The notes beneath the pieces were generated by a model. It was not told the DNA's origin, searched no databases, and saw only the letters and a program-made list of their open reading frames with translations. A stretch of DNA of 64,000 bases from positions 62,001 to 126,000 of the forward strand of contig NZ_AZQN01000001.1 in NCBI RefSeq assembly GCF_000566685.1, in the 5' to 3' direction. The stretch comes from Dyadobacter tibetensis Y620-1. GTDB taxonomy: Bacteria; Bacteroidota; Bacteroidia; Cytophagales; Spirosomataceae. A program made the translations under genes and the position numbers. Below are positions 62,220 to 64,000 of this stretch, in pieces; position 1 is the first letter of the stretch, and every line of letters begins with the position of its first letter.

Positions 62220-62269
62220 TAATTTTGTATTAAAAAGAATAATAAGCACTAAAAAGACCTCTACTTTTG
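62220..62269 (+). promoter_or_regulatory. Two candidate -7 boxes for ligA
   Basis: TAATTTTG at 62220-62227 and TACTTTTG at 62262-62269 both match TAnnTTTG. The second would give a leader of about 35 bases before the ligA ATG. Neither has a TTG at ideal spacing; the first has one 15 bases upstream. Confidence 0.35.
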
Positions 62270-62292
62270 TTGTGCTAGGATATTAGAATTAA

Positions 62293-64000
<1,708 letters not shown>

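Overview
The window is a stretch of chromosome from a Bacteroidota bacterium, most likely Cytophagales (Spirosomaceae/Cytophagaceae-like). The grounds are several SusC/SusD pairs, a Bacteroidota-type ECF sigma/FecR pair, a DUF5916 outer-membrane protein, little sign of Shine-Dalgarno sequences, and repeated TAnnTTTG -7 promoter boxes. The placement is by family content only; no search was run. I see no rRNA, tRNA, CRISPR array, insertion sequence or phage gene. The first and last genes run off the window.

Region 1 (1-8.8 kb, + strand) is a nutrient-uptake operon: the C-terminal end of one SusC, its SusD, a complete second SusC/SusD pair and a DUF1735-type surface lipoprotein, closed by a strong terminator. 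Region 2 (9.1-18.7 kb, + strand) is a signal-transducing uptake cassette: ECF sigma factor, FecR anti-sigma factor, SusC with an STN signalling domain, SusD and a Tat-exported PhoD-like phosphatase. It suggests regulated capture of an organophosphate. Region 3 (18.7-30.6 kb) holds stress and envelope genes: SDR oxidoreductase, large HPII-type catalase, type II NADH dehydrogenase, short HPF/RaiA, a small conserved protein, a DUF5916 protein, a DUF3817 protein and a TonB-dependent receptor with a small secreted partner.

Region 4 (30.8-35.7 kb, - strand) is a cytochrome c maturation operon ccmB-ccmC-ccmD-ccmE-ccmF. Its CcmE has the rare CxxxY haem-binding motif in place of HxxxY. Divergent from it is feoA-feoB for ferrous iron uptake (35.9-38.3 kb). 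Region 5 (38.3-44.7 kb) is housekeeping and repair: NAD(P)H-hydrate repair enzyme, ribosomal protein L19, DapF, a rhodanese, an RhlE-type helicase, AlkB and an AraC-Ogt (Ada-like) protein.

Region 6 (44.8-57.9 kb, - strand) is the most unusual part. It is a nine-gene, almost gapless run holding a GT39-like membrane glycosyltransferase, the two halves of a split transketolase on either side of a gene that fuses a sugar-nucleotide epimerase/dehydratase to a GtrB-like polyprenyl-phosphate glycosyltransferase, a second GT-C-like membrane protein, an acyltransferase-3, a DPM1-like GT2, a large unrecognised membrane-anchored protein with a propeller-like C-terminus, and an AlgX/AlgJ-like SGNH protein. 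I infer a pathway that makes an unusual, perhaps carbon-chain-extended, sugar, loads it on polyprenyl phosphate, transfers it outside the cytoplasmic membrane and O-acylates it.

Region 7 (58.0-64.0 kb) carries an OmpA-family protein with PD40-like repeats, a DUF4038 (GH140-related) secreted protein translationally coupled to ribulose-phosphate 3-epimerase, and, divergently, the first 563 codons of NAD-dependent DNA ligase. Functions rest on motif recognition by eye. Promoter and terminator calls rest on sequence pattern only.
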